Shown here: positions 16,616 to 26,308 of the stretch, one piece after another
Position numbering within the stretch: the first letter of the stretch is position 1
Layout: each line of letters opens with the position of its first letter
DNA from: Pseudonocardia sp.
GTDB taxonomy: Bacteria; Actinomycetota; Actinomycetes; Mycobacteriales; Pseudonocardiaceae
Reading direction: 5' to 3'
Assembly (NCBI GenBank): GCA_025869365.1
Contig: JAOZVV010000200.1
Span: 1 to 64,000, forward strand
DNA length: 64,000 nt
Notes under the pieces: generated by a model
What the model saw: the letters and a program-made list of their open reading frames with translations, nothing else
Told to the model about the DNA's origin: nothing
Databases searched by the model: none
Position numbers and translations under genes: made by a program

Positions 16616-17785
16616 TCACGCGGTCCGGACCGCGTCCTTCGCCGCGCGCAGCGAGGCGAGGTCCGCGAACCCGCTCAGCGCGAGCGTGAGGTCCAGCTCG
16701 GCCAGCACGCTCCGCAGGACGTGCCGGACGCCGTCCTCGCCGCCGAGGGCCAGCCCGTAGGCGTACGGGCGGCCGAGCAGGACGGCGTCGGCGCCGAGCG
16801 CGAGGGCCACCGCGACGTCCGCGCCGCTGCGGATCCCCGAGTCGAAGAGCACGGCGGCCCGACCGTCGAGGGCGTGCACGACCTGCGGCAGCACCTCGAG
16901 CGCGCCGATGGCGCGGTCCACCTGGCGCCCGCCGTGGTTCGACACCACGACGCCGTCCATCCCCGCCTCGACGGCTCGGGGCGCGTCGTCGACGTGCTGG
17001 ACGCCCTTGAGCACGATCGGCCCGTCCCAGTGCTCGCGCAGCAGGTCGAGCCGGTCCCAGCGCAGCGCCGTCCCGGTGAACATCGGCACCCAGCGCCCGA
17101 CGGCGGCCATCAGGTCGTCCTCGGGCGCCTGCGCCAGCCCCGCGCGGAACGCCGGGTCGGAGAACGGGATCGCGGTCCCGACACCGCGCAGGAACGGCAG
17201 GTAGGCCTGGTCCAGGTCCGCCGGACGCCAGCCGAGGGTCCAGGTGTCCAGGGTGACCACGAGCGTCGTGTACCCGGCGGCGCGGGCCCGCCGCAGGATC
17301 GAGACCGTGACGTCGTCCTCGGTGGGCCAGTAGAGCTGGAACCAGCGCGGCCCCTCCCCCGCGGCCGCGGCGACGTCCTCGAGGGTGTGCGACGAGGCGG
17401 TCGAGAGGATCGACGCGACGCCCAGGGACGCGGCCGCGCGCGCCACCGCCGGTTCGGCCGCCTCGTGCAGGATCGACATCACCCCGACCGGCGCGAGCAG
17501 CAGCGGGGCCGCCATCGCGGTGCCGAGCACCGTCGTGGACCAGTCCCGGTCCGTCGTGTCCCGGAGCATCCGGGGGACGAGGGCGAAGCGTTCGAACGCC
17601 GCGCGGTTGGCGCGCATCGTGGCGCCGCCGCCGGCACCGCCGGCGACGTAGCCGAAGGGGCCGTCGTCGAGGACCTCGCGCGCGGCCGATTCCAGCGCGG
17701 CCGGGTCGGTCGGCAGCACGGGTGTCTCCCCGCCGAGCCCGCGCAGGTAGATCTCGGCGGCGTAGGAGGACAGCGGCGGTGTCAT
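16616..17785 (-). CDS. FMN-dependent 2-hydroxyacid oxidase, lactate 2-monooxygenase-like
   Basis: A 389-residue TIM-barrel flavoenzyme. The active-site His/Arg signature SNHGGRQVD, the phosphate-binding end LFDSGIRSGADVAVALALGA, and RPYAYGLALGG are those of the LldD/GOX family. TLDTWTLGWRPADLDQAYLPFL is a version seen in lactate 2-monooxygenases, which turn L-lactate into acetate, CO2 and water. Oxidation of lactate or mandelate to the keto acid is the alternative. It is followed 34 bases downstream by a MarR gene on the same strand. Confidence 0.85.
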   Translation of the reverse strand: MTPPLSSYAAEIYLRGLGGETPVLPTDPAALESAAREVLDDGPFGYVAGGAGGGATMRANRAAFERFALVPRMLRDTTDRDWSTTVLGTAMAAPLLLAPVGVMSILHEAAEPAVARAAASLGVASILSTASSHTLEDVAAAAGEGPRWFQLYWPTEDDVTVSILRRARAAGYTTLVVTLDTWTLGWRPADLDQAYLPFLRGVGTAIPFSDPAFRAGLAQAPEDDLMAAVGRWVPMFTGTALRWDRLDLLREHWDGPIVLKGVQHVDDAPRAVEAGMDGVVVSNHGGRQVDRAIGALEVLPQVVHALDGRAAVLFDSGIRSGADVAVALALGADAVLLGRPYAYGLALGGEDGVRHVLRSVLAELDLTLALSGFADLASLRAAKDAVRTA

Positions 17786-17819
17786 GCCGGTCGACCCTAG
17801 GACGTCCCGGCCCCGGGGC

Positions 17820-18350
17820 CTATCGCTCGCGGTAGGCGTCCAGGTCCCGGTTGAACGCCCCGAGCAGGGTGCTCAGCGCCTCCCGGTCCGACTCCGGCCA
17901 CGCGGCCATGACCTGCTGCAGCGGACGGAGCCGGGCCGCCCGCACGCGCTCCCGTTCGATCTCCCCCTCCGCGGTCAGATCGATGATCACCGAGCGCGAG
18001 TCCCGCTCGTCGGGACGCACCTTCACCAGGCCCGCGGACGCGAGGCGCGAGACCTGCCGGCTCGCGGTGGGCTTGCTGACGCCGAGGCGGCCGGTCAGCA
18101 CGGTCAGCGACTGCTCGCCGTGCTCTCCCAGCATCGCCAGCACCGGGTAGGTGTAGCGGTCCACGGCGCCGTGGGCCCCGTACCCCCCGGCCCACACCGG
18201 CTCCATGGTCCGCCGGATCAGCACGGTGATCTCGTTCTCCAGCCGGGCGAGCGACTCGCTCGGGGCGGGCTCCGACCGGGCCGCGCGGGCTGCGTCGACG
18301 GTGAGTGAGGTCACGGCGCCTGCGGGCGGGGGATCTGGACTTTCCGGCAT
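17820..18350 (-). CDS. MarR-family transcriptional regulator
   Basis: A 176-residue winged-helix regulator. Helices around LTVLTGRLGVSKPTASRQVSRLASAGLV form the recognition unit, and RPDERDSRSVIIDLTAEG is the wing followed by the family-typical LTxEG turn. It is divergent from asnB, and its start is separated from a perfect inverted repeat by only 17 bases, suggesting autoregulation. It shares a strand with the 2-hydroxyacid oxidase gene downstream and may control it. Confidence 0.87.
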   Translation of the reverse strand: MPESPDPPPAGAVTSLTVDAARAARSEPAPSESLARLENEITVLIRRTMEPVWAGGYGAHGAVDRYTYPVLAMLGEHGEQSLTVLTGRLGVSKPTASRQVSRLASAGLVKVRPDERDSRSVIIDLTAEGEIERERVRAARLRPLQQVMAAWPESDREALSTLLGAFNRDLDAYRER

Positions 18351-18356
18351 GAATCG

Positions 18357-18382
18357 ATCCTAGCGTGGTTGCGCCGCGCAAC
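18357..18382 (-). promoter_or_regulatory. MarR operator and -10, leaderless marR transcript
   Basis: GTTGCG-CCG-CGCAAC (18368-18382) is a perfect 6-bp inverted repeat. On the minus strand TAGGAT (18362 to 18357) stands 6 bases before the ATG of the MarR gene, so its mRNA is probably leaderless. The repeat covers the -35 region, where a repressor would block transcription. A MarR family match is inference. Confidence 0.45.
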
Positions 18383-18453
18383 GTTTCGTCGTGCACTGAT
18401 GTTACGTCGGCGTGACGGCGCCGATACGCAGCGTAGCGAGGAGGTAGGTCAGT

Positions 18454-20325
18454 ATGTGCGGCATCTGCGGATGGGTCGGCTTCGACCGGGACCTGGGTGA
18501 CGACGCCTCGAGACGGACACTCGCCGGGATGACCCGGACCATGCAGTGCCGGGGCCCGGACGACGAGGGGATCCGCGTCGACACCCACGCGGCGCTCGGG
18601 CACCGCCGCCTCGCCGTGATCGACCTGCCGGGAGGCCGGCAGCCGATGGCGCTGACGGGCGAGCCGGACCCGACCGCCCCGGTGATCGTCTACAGCGGCG
18701 AGACCTACAACTTCCGCGAGCTCCGCGCCGAGCTCGCCGCCACCGGCCACCGGTTCCGGACGGACAGCGACACCGAGGTCGTCCTGCACGCCCACCGGGA
18801 GTGGGGCCGGGAGGACCCGGGCAGGGCCGTGCAACGGCTCAACGGGATGTTCGCCTACGCGATCTGGGATCCGGGCGCCGAGGAGCTCGTGCTGGTCCGG
18901 GACCGGCTCGGCGTCAAACCGCTGTACTACCTCCCCACCGCGGACGGCGTGCTGTTCGGCTCCGAGCCGAAGGCGATCCTGGCGAACCCGCTCGCCGGGC
19001 GGCGCGTCGACCTCGACGGGCTGCGCCGGGCGCTGAGCTGGGTGCACGACCCGTCGAACGCGGCGTTCACGGGGCTGCGCGAGGTGCCGCCGGGCGCCGT
19101 CGTCCGGGTGTCCCGCGGCGGGATCACCGAGGAGCGGTACTGGCGGCTGGCGGACACCGGGCACACCGACGACGTCCCGACGACCGTGCGGACGGTCCGG
19201 GAGATCCTGGAGGACACCGTGCGGCGCCAGCTGATCGCGGACGTCCCGCTGTGCACGCTGCTCTCCGGCGGGCTGGACTCGTCCGCCCTCACCGCGCTGG
19301 CCCAGAAGCACGTCGAGGGCACGGTGCGCTCGTTCTCCGTGGACTTCACCGGCTACGAGGACTCCTTCACCGCCGACGACGTCCGCGGCACCCCGGACTC
19401 CCCGTTCGTGCGGGAGGTGGCGCGGTTCGTCGGGACGGACCACACGGACATCACGCTCTCCACCGAGCAGCTGATGGATCCGGCCGTGCGCGCCGCCGCA
19501 CTGCACGCGCGGGACATCCCGGCGGGCATCGGGGACATGGACACCTCGCTGTACCTGCTGTTCCGGGCGGTCCGGGAGCGGTCGACGGTGGCGCTGTCCG
19601 GCGAGTCCGCGGACGAGGTCTTCGGCGGCTACCGGGACTTCCACGACGCGGACACCGTCGCGGCGGACACCTTCCCGTGGCTCGCGGGCCGGATGATGAA
19701 CCACGACTCCGCGGACCCCGGGCTGTTCGACGGCGGGCTCTACGCGAGCCTCGACATCCCCGGCTACCTGGACGCGCAGTACCGCACGGCACTGGCCGAG
19801 GTGCCGGAGCTGACCGGCCCGGCCGCGGACGATCCGCTCGAACGCCGGATGCGCGAGGTCTGCTACCTCTACCTGACCCGGTTCCTGCCGAACCTGCTCG
19901 ACCGCAAGGACCGGATGAGCATGGCGGTCGGCCTCGAGGTCCGCGTCCCGTTCTGCGACCACCGGCTCGTCGAGTACGTGTTCGGGACGCCGTGGGCGCA
20001 CAAGACCTTCGACGGGCGGGAGAAGAGCCTGCTGCGCGCCGCGACGGCGGACCTGCTCCCGGAGTCCGTGGTGCAGCGCGTGAAGAGCCCCTACCCGTCG
20101 ACGCAGGACGACGGTTACGAGAAGGAGCTGCGCGGGCGGGCCCACGACCTGCTGCGCCGCGAGGACTCGCCGGTCGCCCCGCTGATCGACCGCGCGGCCG
20201 TGCAGCGGCGGATCGACGCGCCGCTGGACGGGAGCTCGTCGATGGGGACCCGGATCCAGCTCGAGCGGGTCCTGGACCTCGACGCGTGGCTGCGGGACTA
20301 CTCGGTGGAGCTCGACCTGCGCTGA
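18454..20325 (+). CDS. asnB: Asparagine synthase (glutamine-hydrolysing)
   Basis: A 623-residue two-domain enzyme that makes asparagine from aspartate, ATP and glutamine. The N-terminal Ntn glutaminase uses Cys2 (MCGICGWVGF), exposed after Met removal; glutamine contacts RRLAVIDL and YNFRELR follow. The C-terminal synthetase has the PP-loop SGGLDSSALTAL near residue 272 and SGESADEVFGGY near 385. Length and motifs fit AsnB. A strong GAGGAGG lies before ATG 18454. The gene is divergent from marR. It could also serve amidation in natural-product or cell-wall chemistry, as some AsnB paralogues do. Confidence 0.92.
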   Translation: MCGICGWVGFDRDLGDDASRRTLAGMTRTMQCRGPDDEGIRVDTHAALGHRRLAVIDLPGGRQPMALTGEPDPTAPVIVYSGETYNFRELRAELAATGHRFRTDSDTEVVLHAHREWGREDPGRAVQRLNGMFAYAIWDPGAEELVLVRDRLGVKPLYYLPTADGVLFGSEPKAILANPLAGRRVDLDGLRRALSWVHDPSNAAFTGLREVPPGAVVRVSRGGITEERYWRLADTGHTDDVPTTVRTVREILEDTVRRQLIADVPLCTLLSGGLDSSALTALAQKHVEGTVRSFSVDFTGYEDSFTADDVRGTPDSPFVREVARFVGTDHTDITLSTEQLMDPAVRAAALHARDIPAGIGDMDTSLYLLFRAVRERSTVALSGESADEVFGGYRDFHDADTVAADTFPWLAGRMMNHDSADPGLFDGGLYASLDIPGYLDAQYRTALAEVPELTGPAADDPLERRMREVCYLYLTRFLPNLLDRKDRMSMAVGLEVRVPFCDHRLVEYVFGTPWAHKTFDGREKSLLRAATADLLPESVVQRVKSPYPSTQDDGYEKELRGRAHDLLRREDSPVAPLIDRAAVQRRIDAPLDGSSSMGTRIQLERVLDLDAWLRDYSVELDLR

Positions 20326-20382
20326 TCCGGCCGGAGGCACGGCACCGGGAACAGGGGGCCGCCGGGGTGGGTTGCCCGTCAC

Positions 20383-21180
20383 ATGGGACTCACCTTCAGC
20401 GACGGCCCCCTGTCCCCCCGGCCGCCCGCCACGGTCAACTACGAGATCGCCGGCCCCGCGCACAAGCTGTTCATGCAGCCGTTCCCGCGCCGCGTGCGGG
20501 CCGAGTTCGCCGGGCGCACGGTCCTCGACTCCCGGGACGCCGTGCTGGTCCACGAGACCGCCCTGCCGCCGGTGCTCTACGTCCCCTTCGCCGACATCGA
20601 CGCGGACGTGCTGGTCCCCACGGACCACTCGACGCACTGCCCGTTCAAGGGCGACGCGAGCTATCACTCGCTCACCGTCGGGGACCGGACGGCCGAGAAC
20701 GCCGTCTGGTCCTACCCGGAGCCCACGGCCGGGGCGCCGTGGCTGAAGGGGTACGCCGCGTTCTACTGGGACCGGCTCGACGCCTGGTACGACGAGGACG
20801 AGAAGCTCCTCGGCCATCTCACCGATCCCTACCACCGGGTCGACGTCCGGCCGTCGAGCAGCTCGGTCCGGGTCCTGCTCGGGGACACCGTGATCGCCGA
20901 GTCCTCCTCGCCGATGCTCCTGTCCGAGACCGGCCTGCCGAACCGCTGGTACCTCTCCCCCGACGCGGTGACGGTCCCGCTCACCCCGACGCGGACCCGC
21001 TCGGTCTGCCCGTACAAGGGCGAGGCCCACTACTGGTCGGCCACGCTGCCGGACGGCACGGAGGTGACGGACGTCGCGTGGGGCTACCCGGAGACGCTGC
21101 CCGAGTCCAGCAGGGTCAGCGGGCTGCTGAGCTTCTGGGGTGACGACGTGACCGTGCTGGTGGACGGCCGACCCGCCTGA
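20383..21180 (+). CDS. Double DUF427-domain protein
   Basis: A 265-residue protein made of two DUF427 beta-tent domains. Copy one (about 30-125) has VFAD-type loops and the motif CPFKGDASYHSL. Copy two (about 150-250) repeats the pattern with CPYKGEAHYWSA, followed by WGYPETLPES against WSYPEPTAGA in copy one. The CP(F/Y)KG motif is the family hallmark. DUF427 proteins are widespread in actinobacteria and have no established reaction. It lies 57 bases after asnB on the same strand and may be cotranscribed with it. Confidence 0.85.
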   Translation: MGLTFSDGPLSPRPPATVNYEIAGPAHKLFMQPFPRRVRAEFAGRTVLDSRDAVLVHETALPPVLYVPFADIDADVLVPTDHSTHCPFKGDASYHSLTVGDRTAENAVWSYPEPTAGAPWLKGYAAFYWDRLDAWYDEDEKLLGHLTDPYHRVDVRPSSSSVRVLLGDTVIAESSSPMLLSETGLPNRWYLSPDAVTVPLTPTRTRSVCPYKGEAHYWSATLPDGTEVTDVAWGYPETLPESSRVSGLLSFWGDDVTVLVDGRPA

Positions 21181-21194
21181 TCCGGTGTCCGCCG

Positions 21195-21207
21195 AACATG
21201 GGATGTT
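21195..21207. promoter_or_regulatory. Inverted repeat before the GntR gene
   Basis: AACAT-GGG-ATGTT is a perfect 5-bp inverted repeat 30 bases before the GntR-family start, with GTGTTC close behind. The spacing and location suit an autoregulatory GntR operator. Confidence 0.4.
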
Positions 21208-21236
21208 AGGGTGTTCTCCTGTTTCGGGGAGGTTAC

Positions 21237-21929
21237 GTGACATCAGCGCTGTCCACCGTGCGTGCGGGCCGGGTCTGCGAGGCCGTGATCGCCCAGCTCG
21301 AGGAGCGCATCGCGACCGGTGACTGGCCGGTCGGGACGCGGATCCCGCCGGAGCCGGAGCTGGTCGCCGCGCTCGGCGTCGGCCGCAACACGGTGCGGGA
21401 GGCGGTGCGGGCGCTGGAGCACGCCGGCCTGCTGGAGCCCCGACGCGGTGACGGCACCTACGTGCGCGCCACGAGCGACCTGGGCGCGGCCCTGCTGCGC
21501 CGGGCCCGCCGCTCCACCGCGCTGGAGGTGCTGGCCGTGCGCGCGAGCCTGGAACGGGACGCGGCGGCCACCGCCGCCGAGGTCCGGACCGAGGCGGACG
21601 TCGTCGCGATCGCCGCGGCGACGGCGGCCCGCCGGGCCGCCGTCGAGGACGGGGACCGGGAGGCGTTCGTGGCAGCGGACCTCGAGTTCCACCGGGCCGT
21701 CGTCGTCGCCACCGGGAACTCGGTCCTCGTCGACCTCTACGCCGGGCTCACCGAGGCGCTCCGCCTGACCGTGACCACCGTCGACGAGCTGGACGACGAT
21801 CCGGCGGCCTTCCCCGGCCACGAGGCGCTCGCCGAGGCCATCGCGGCCCGGGACCCCGAGGCCGCGCGCGCCGCCGTCGACACGTACCTGGGCGCGGCCC
21901 GCTCGCTCGTCGAGCGGGAGCGCCCGTGA
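21237..21929 (+). CDS. GntR/FadR-family transcriptional regulator (FCD domain)
   Basis: A 230-residue regulator. Residues 10-80 are a GntR winged helix (IPPEPELVAALGVGRNTVREAVRALEHAGLLEPRRGDGTYV, quoted in parts). Residues 95-225 are an all-helical FCD ligand domain with the metal-binding pattern (D-x3-H in DLEFHRAVV and later His). GTG 21237 follows GGGGAGG at 4 bases. Its stop overlaps the MFS transporter start (GTGA), so it very likely controls that transporter. Confidence 0.88.
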   Translation: MTSALSTVRAGRVCEAVIAQLEERIATGDWPVGTRIPPEPELVAALGVGRNTVREAVRALEHAGLLEPRRGDGTYVRATSDLGAALLRRARRSTALEVLAVRASLERDAAATAAEVRTEADVVAIAAATAARRAAVEDGDREAFVAADLEFHRAVVVATGNSVLVDLYAGLTEALRLTVTTVDELDDDPAAFPGHEALAEAIAARDPEAARAAVDTYLGAARSLVERERP

Positions 21930-23158
21930 CCGCCGCACCCGTCCGCGAACCCGCCGCGCGGCGGGCGTCCCCGGCCTGGTGGATCGGCGTCTCGATCGTC
22001 CTGGTGGCGGCGAACCTGCGCCCGGCGGTCGTCGCGGTGTCCCCGCTGCTGGAGGAGATCCGGGCGGTCGAACGGCTGTCCGGGACCGCCGCCGGGGTGC
22101 TGACCGCACTCCCTGTCCTCTGTTTCGGCCTGCTCGCCCCGGCCGCGCCCCGGCTCGCGGCGCGGTTCGGGATCGAGCGCAGCCTGCTGGGTGCCCTCGT
22201 CGTGCTGTGCCTCGGGTTCGCCCTGCGGATCGTCGACGCCACGGCCGCCCTGTTCGGCGGGACCGTCCTGGTGGGCGCGGCGATCGCGATCGGCAACGTC
22301 CTGCTGCCCGCGCTGATCAAGCGGGACTTCGCCCATCGCGCGGGGCTCATGACCGGCCTCTACACGATGGCGATCTCGGCGGGCGGCGGGCTCGCCGCCG
22401 GGCTCACCGTCCCGGTCGCCCGGGCCGCCGGCCTCGGCTGGCACGGCGCCGTCGGCGCGTGGGGCCTGTTCGCGCTGGCCGCGCTGCTGGTGTGGTCCCC
22501 GCGCGGGTTCGGCGCGCAGCACCGGCCCGACGCGGCGGAGACCGCCTCGCCCGGCGGCCTCTGGCGCAACGCCCTGGCCTGGCAGGTCACCGCGTTCATG
22601 GGCCTGCAGTCGCTGAGCTTCTACGCGGCCGCGGCCTGGCTCCCGGCGATCTTCGTCTCGCGCGGCGCGGACCCGACGACGGCGGGCTGGCTGTTGTCCC
22701 TGGCCAGCGGCGTGGGCATCGTCAGCTCGCTCGTGACGCCCGTGATCGCGGCGCGGATGCGCACGCAGACCGCCGCCGTGCTCGCGGCCACCGGGACCAG
22801 CGCGCTCGGGCTGCTCGGGATCCTGCTGCTGCCGGGCGCGGAGGTCGTGTCGATGGCGGTCCTCGGCTTCGGCCAGGGCGCGTCCCTCGCCCTCGCGCTC
22901 ACCCTGATCGTGCTGCGCGCCCCGGACGGTGCGCACGCCTCGCAGCTCTCGGGGATGGCGCAGAGCGTGGGCTACACGGTCGCGGCCACCGGCCCGTTCC
23001 TGCTGGGCGCGGTGCACGACCTCACGCAGACCTGGACGGTGCCGCTGGTCCTGCTCCTCGCCCTGTTCCTGCCGCAGGCGCTGTGCGGCGGGCTGGCGGG
23101 GCGGGCGCGGTTCGTCGTCCGCCGGGCCCGGGACGTCCGGCTCACCCGACCGGGCTGA
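21926..23158 (+). CDS. CynX/NimT-type MFS transporter
   Basis: A 410-residue major-facilitator protein with twelve hydrophobic segments. It opens with LVAANLRPAVVAVSPLLEEIR, the opening typical of the cyanate/nitroimidazole (CynX/NimT) family. The central loop (about 170-205) is basic and cytoplasmic. Family members carry cyanate, 2-nitroimidazole or similar small anions; no cyanase gene is present, so the substrate is open. It is coupled to the GntR regulator upstream. A CTGGG-rich repeat follows its stop. Confidence 0.85.
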   Translation: MTAAPVREPAARRASPAWWIGVSIVLVAANLRPAVVAVSPLLEEIRAVERLSGTAAGVLTALPVLCFGLLAPAAPRLAARFGIERSLLGALVVLCLGFALRIVDATAALFGGTVLVGAAIAIGNVLLPALIKRDFAHRAGLMTGLYTMAISAGGGLAAGLTVPVARAAGLGWHGAVGAWGLFALAALLVWSPRGFGAQHRPDAAETASPGGLWRNALAWQVTAFMGLQSLSFYAAAAWLPAIFVSRGADPTTAGWLLSLASGVGIVSSLVTPVIAARMRTQTAAVLAATGTSALGLLGILLLPGAEVVSMAVLGFGQGASLALALTLIVLRAPDGAHASQLSGMAQSVGYTVAATGPFLLGAVHDLTQTWTVPLVLLLALFLPQALCGGLAGRARFVVRRARDVRLTRPG

Positions 23159-23168
23159 GCGGGACCGG

Positions 23169-23203
23169 GCGGGGCTGGGCTGGGCTGGGCGGGGCTGGGC
23201 GGG
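23169..23203. repeat. GGGCTGGGC low-complexity tandem repeat
   Basis: Repeats of GGGCT and GGGCG fill the short gap between the convergent transporter and MarR genes. It ends in a GGGCGCCGCCC hairpin that may serve as terminator for both. G-runs could also form a quadruplex. Confidence 0.5.
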
Positions 23204-23220
23204 CGCCGCCCGGCCCGCGC

Positions 23221-23736
23221 TCAGGCGTCGTCGACCAGCAGGGCCTCGATCGCCGGGAGAGCCGCCCGCAGCGCCGCCCGCTGCGTCTGGTCGAGGCGGC
23301 CGAGCCTGCGCGCGACGAGCGCGGTGCGATGGGTGCGGATGCTGTCCAGCTCGGCGCGACCCTTGTCCGACAGGGTGATCAACACCCCGCGCGCGTCCTG
23401 GGGGTCCGCCGCCCGCACCACCAGCCCGTTCTCGTCCAGCGCGGCCAGCACCCGGGACATCGTGGGTGCGGTGACGGCCTCGCGCTTCGCCAGGTCCGAG
23501 AGGCGCAGCGGGCCGTGCATGTCGATCGTGGCGAGCGCGGAGAGCTGCAGCGGCGGCACGGACTCGCGGCCGTCGATCCGGATCCGCCGGTGCAGGCGAC
23601 CGACGGCGAGCCGGAGCCGCGTGGCCTCGTCCGTCAACCGGTCGTCTGCCTCGTCCTCCGGGACGAGCGCTCCGGCCGGGTCCGTGGTGCCGGGACCGGT
23701 CGGCGTGTCCCGCGGCGTGTCGGTCTCCGCTGTCAT
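23221..23736 (-). CDS. MarR-family transcriptional regulator
   Basis: A 171-residue winged-helix protein. LRLSDLAKREAVTAPTMSRVLAALDENGLV is the recognition unit, DPQDARGVLITLSDKG the wing. Acidic N-terminal and long C-terminal dimerisation helices are present. It is convergent with the MFS gene and upstream of coaA on the same strand, with 101 bases between. The target is not evident. Confidence 0.86.
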   Translation of the reverse strand: MTAETDTPRDTPTGPGTTDPAGALVPEDEADDRLTDEATRLRLAVGRLHRRIRIDGRESVPPLQLSALATIDMHGPLRLSDLAKREAVTAPTMSRVLAALDENGLVVRAADPQDARGVLITLSDKGRAELDSIRTHRTALVARRLGRLDQTQRAALRAALPAIEALLVDDA

Positions 23737-23837
23737 CGGTCCATCGTGCCAGTTGCACCTGCGGGCCCACCGGGGTGCCCGGATTAAGGCCTTTGCCCGG
23801 GTTCGGAACTTCGTCGGGGTTCGTGCTTCTGCCCGGT

Positions 23838-24842
23838 TCAGACCTTACGCAGCCGGATCCGGCTGACCCCGTGGTCCGCGCCCTTGGTGAGCACGAGGCT
23901 CGCGCGGCTGCGGGTGGGGAGGATGTTCTCCTCCAGGTTCGGGCCGTTGATCGTGGCCCAGATCCCCTCGGCGTGGCGGATCGCCTCCTCGGTGTCCAGC
24001 GCGGCGTACCTGCGGAAGTACGACGCCGGATCCCGGAACGCCGTCTCGCGCAGCCGCAGGAACCGGTTGACGTACCAGCGGCGGATGTCCGCGGTCGGCG
24101 CGTCGACATAGACGGAGAAGTCGATGAAGTCGCTGATCGTGAGCGCGCTGCCGCTCACGGCCGGCTGCAGGACGTTGAGCCCCTCGACGATCAGTATGTC
24201 CGGCCGGTGCAGGACCATCCGCTGGTCCGGGATGATGTCGTAGACCAGGTGGGAGTACATCGGCGCGCTGACCTCGGCGTTCCCGGCCTTGATCTCGGTG
24301 ATGAAGCGCAGCAGCGCGCGCCGGTCGTAGGACTCCGGGAAACCTTTGCGCGCCATGAGGCCGCGGGACTCCAGCACCGCGTTGGGGTGCAGGAAGCCGT
24401 CGGTGGTGATCAGCTCCACGCGGGGGTGCTGGGGCCAGCGCGCCAGCAGCAGCCGCAGCAACCGGGCCGTCGTGGACTTGCCGACGGACACCGAACCCGC
24501 GATCCCGATGACGAACGGCGTGCGCGCGGCCGTGCCGCCGAGGAACGTGCGGTAGGCGCGGTAGAGCCGGCCCCCCTCCTGGACGTGCAGGTTCAGCAGC
24601 CGAGACAGCGGGAGGTAGACCTCGCGCACCTCGTCGAGGTCGATGTCGTCGCCGAGGCTGCGGATCCGCTCCAGCTCGGCCGCGGTGAGCGGGAGCGGGG
24701 TGGTGGATCCCAGCTTCGCCCAGGCCGCACGGTCGAAGTCCACGAAGGGTGAGCTCGTGTGCCTGGAGTGGCCGTTCGGCTGGCCGGCCTGGGCGGTCGG
24801 CCGGGCGGTCGCCACGGGCGCGGCCTGCGTCGTTGCGGGCAT
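23838..24842 (-). CDS. coaA: Type I pantothenate kinase
   Basis: Cytoplasmic kinase that phosphorylates pantothenate in the first committed step of coenzyme A synthesis. It has 334 residues. P-loop GSVSVGKST lies at 116-124, VELITTDGF follows, and [12 protein letters not shown] and the [17 protein letters not shown] segment are diagnostic for CoaA. The first 28 residues are a disordered Ala/Thr/Gln extension; [10 protein letters not shown] starts the conserved part. ATG 24842 has a modest AGGTG at 6 bases. It is divergent from the AlkZ-like gene. Confidence 0.93.
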   Translation of the reverse strand: MPATTQAAPVATARPTAQAGQPNGHSRHTSSPFVDFDRAAWAKLGSTTPLPLTAAELERIRSLGDDIDLDEVREVYLPLSRLLNLHVQEGGRLYRAYRTFLGGTAARTPFVIGIAGSVSVGKSTTARLLRLLLARWPQHPRVELITTDGFLHPNAVLESRGLMARKGFPESYDRRALLRFITEIKAGNAEVSAPMYSHLVYDIIPDQRMVLHRPDILIVEGLNVLQPAVSGSALTISDFIDFSVYVDAPTADIRRWYVNRFLRLRETAFRDPASYFRRYAALDTEEAIRHAEGIWATINGPNLEENILPTRSRASLVLTKGADHGVSRIRLRKV

Positions 24843-24965
24843 GTCGGCACCTGGTCCGGAGTCGGGGGTGAGGGACTCGCCGGAGATCACGGAACGGCCA
24901 ACGCGACCGGACGTACCGGACATCCGGGCAGGGCACCGGTACCGGGCGGCCGTCGCTCGTCGTGA

Positions 24966-24982
24966 ACCACCGACATGGTGGT
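24966..24982. promoter_or_regulatory. Inverted repeat in the coaA / AlkZ-like divergent region
   Basis: ACCACC-GACAT-GGTGGT is a perfect 6-bp inverted repeat in the 246-base divergent gap, with TAGACG eight bases beyond it as a possible -10 for the rightward gene. No regulator is assigned. The rest of the gap shows nothing gene-like. Confidence 0.3.
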
Positions 24983-25088
24983 CCAACCTAGACGCGGCGA
25001 CGACGTTCGGCCGCCGGTTCGTGGGCCGCGCCACTCGATCTCGCGTCGCCCGCCGGATCCTGTCGGGGAAGCCGGGCACGATGGACCC

Positions 25089-26228
25089 ATGACCCCGAGC
25101 CCGCTGCTCCTCGACCGGCACCGCGTCCTCGCCCACCGGCTGCGGGCACACGGCCTGCTCGAGCGCGTCGCCGACCTGCCGGACGTGGCCGTTCTGGGCC
25201 TGGGGGTGCAGGACACCCCGCCCGGCGCGCTGCGCACGGCGCTCTCGGCCCGGCTCACCACCCCGCTGGAGCCGGACGCGGACCTCACCGCGGGCGGGGC
25301 GCTGACGATCGTGTGGTCCCACCGGGGCGCGCCCCACCTGCATCCCACGGCCGGGCTGGCGGGCCTCGCCGCGGCGACGTGGCCGGTGTCGGACGCGGAC
25401 GCGGCCGCCCGCCTCGGCTGGCAGCGGGCCCGCCTGGCCGAGGTCGGTGGGGCGTCCCGCAGGGCGATCCGGACGGTCGCCGGGGCCGTCGCCGAGGTCC
25501 TCGCGGACAGCCCCGGCATGTCCAAGGCCGAGCTGAGCGGCTCCGTCACGTCGCGGGTGCCGCCGGAGCTCTCGCCCTGGTGCGCACCGTGCGACGTCCA
25601 CCACGTCGGCGAGCAGCTGCTGCGCCTCGCCGGCCTCGGGGGCGGCCTGCGGCTGCGGGCCGGCGCACGCCCGCTGCTCGTCGAGCCGGTCCCCGGCTGG
25701 GCGGGCCCGCCCGCGGACGGGGCCGCGGATCCCTCGCCCGTGATCGAGGAGTACCTCCGCCTGTTCGCGCCGGCCACCCCCGGGGACGTGGCCGGTTTCC
25801 TGGGGACGTCGGTCGCGGTCGTGCGCCCCCATCTGCCCGCGGACCTCGTCCGGGTGGAGGTCGACGGCCGGTCCGCGCTGTGCCCGCCGGCGCAGGTCGA
25901 GGCCCTGACCGGCGCGGACCCGGCGGCCGGGGACATCCGGCTGCTCGGGCCGTCGGACCCGTACCTGCAGGGCCGCGACCGCGAGGTGCTCGTCCCGGAC
26001 AAGGCGCGCCGGTCCGCGGTCTGGCGGTCGATCGGCCAGCCCGGCGTGGTGCTCGTCGGCGGCGAGGTCGTCGGCACGTGGCGGACCCGGCAGCAGGGCC
26101 GGCGGCTGGAGATCACGGTCGAGCCGTTCCGGACGCTCCACCCCGCGGAGCGGTCCGCGCTCGACGCCGACGCCGAGCGGGTCCGGACCACGCGCGGAGC
26201 GGGGAGCGTGCGGATGCAGGTCGGGTGA
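25089..26228 (+). CDS. AlkZ-like winged-helix DNA glycosylase family protein
   Basis: A 379-residue member of the HTH_42 (AlkZ/YcaQ) family. These are monofunctional DNA glycosylases, some of which unhook interstrand crosslinks or remove alkylated bases, often in antibiotic producers. [21 protein letters not shown] carries the VQDT segment that aligns with the catalytic Gln-containing motif. [11 protein letters not shown] and [17 protein letters not shown] are further family landmarks, and the C-terminal third is a beta-barrel/winged element. ATG 25089 was preferred over ATG 25081, which is out of frame. The actual substrate is unknown. Confidence 0.82.
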   Translation: MTPSPLLLDRHRVLAHRLRAHGLLERVADLPDVAVLGLGVQDTPPGALRTALSARLTTPLEPDADLTAGGALTIVWSHRGAPHLHPTAGLAGLAAATWPVSDADAAARLGWQRARLAEVGGASRRAIRTVAGAVAEVLADSPGMSKAELSGSVTSRVPPELSPWCAPCDVHHVGEQLLRLAGLGGGLRLRAGARPLLVEPVPGWAGPPADGAADPSPVIEEYLRLFAPATPGDVAGFLGTSVAVVRPHLPADLVRVEVDGRSALCPPAQVEALTGADPAAGDIRLLGPSDPYLQGRDREVLVPDKARRSAVWRSIGQPGVVLVGGEVVGTWRTRQQGRRLEITVEPFRTLHPAERSALDADAERVRTTRGAGSVRMQVG

Positions 26229-26308
26229 GCGGGTCCTAGACTCTGCGCACATCCCTCCCCCCGGGTTCTGCCGGGGTGGTACGGCGTCCCCACGGGGGCG
26301 GCCCCGCG

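Noticed and set aside
17797-21243. 1,148-codon minus-strand frame across asnB and DUF427
   Set aside because: Antisense shadow: it overlaps genes with clear families on the other strand, and its composition is the usual Arg/Asp/Val/Gly antisense mix.
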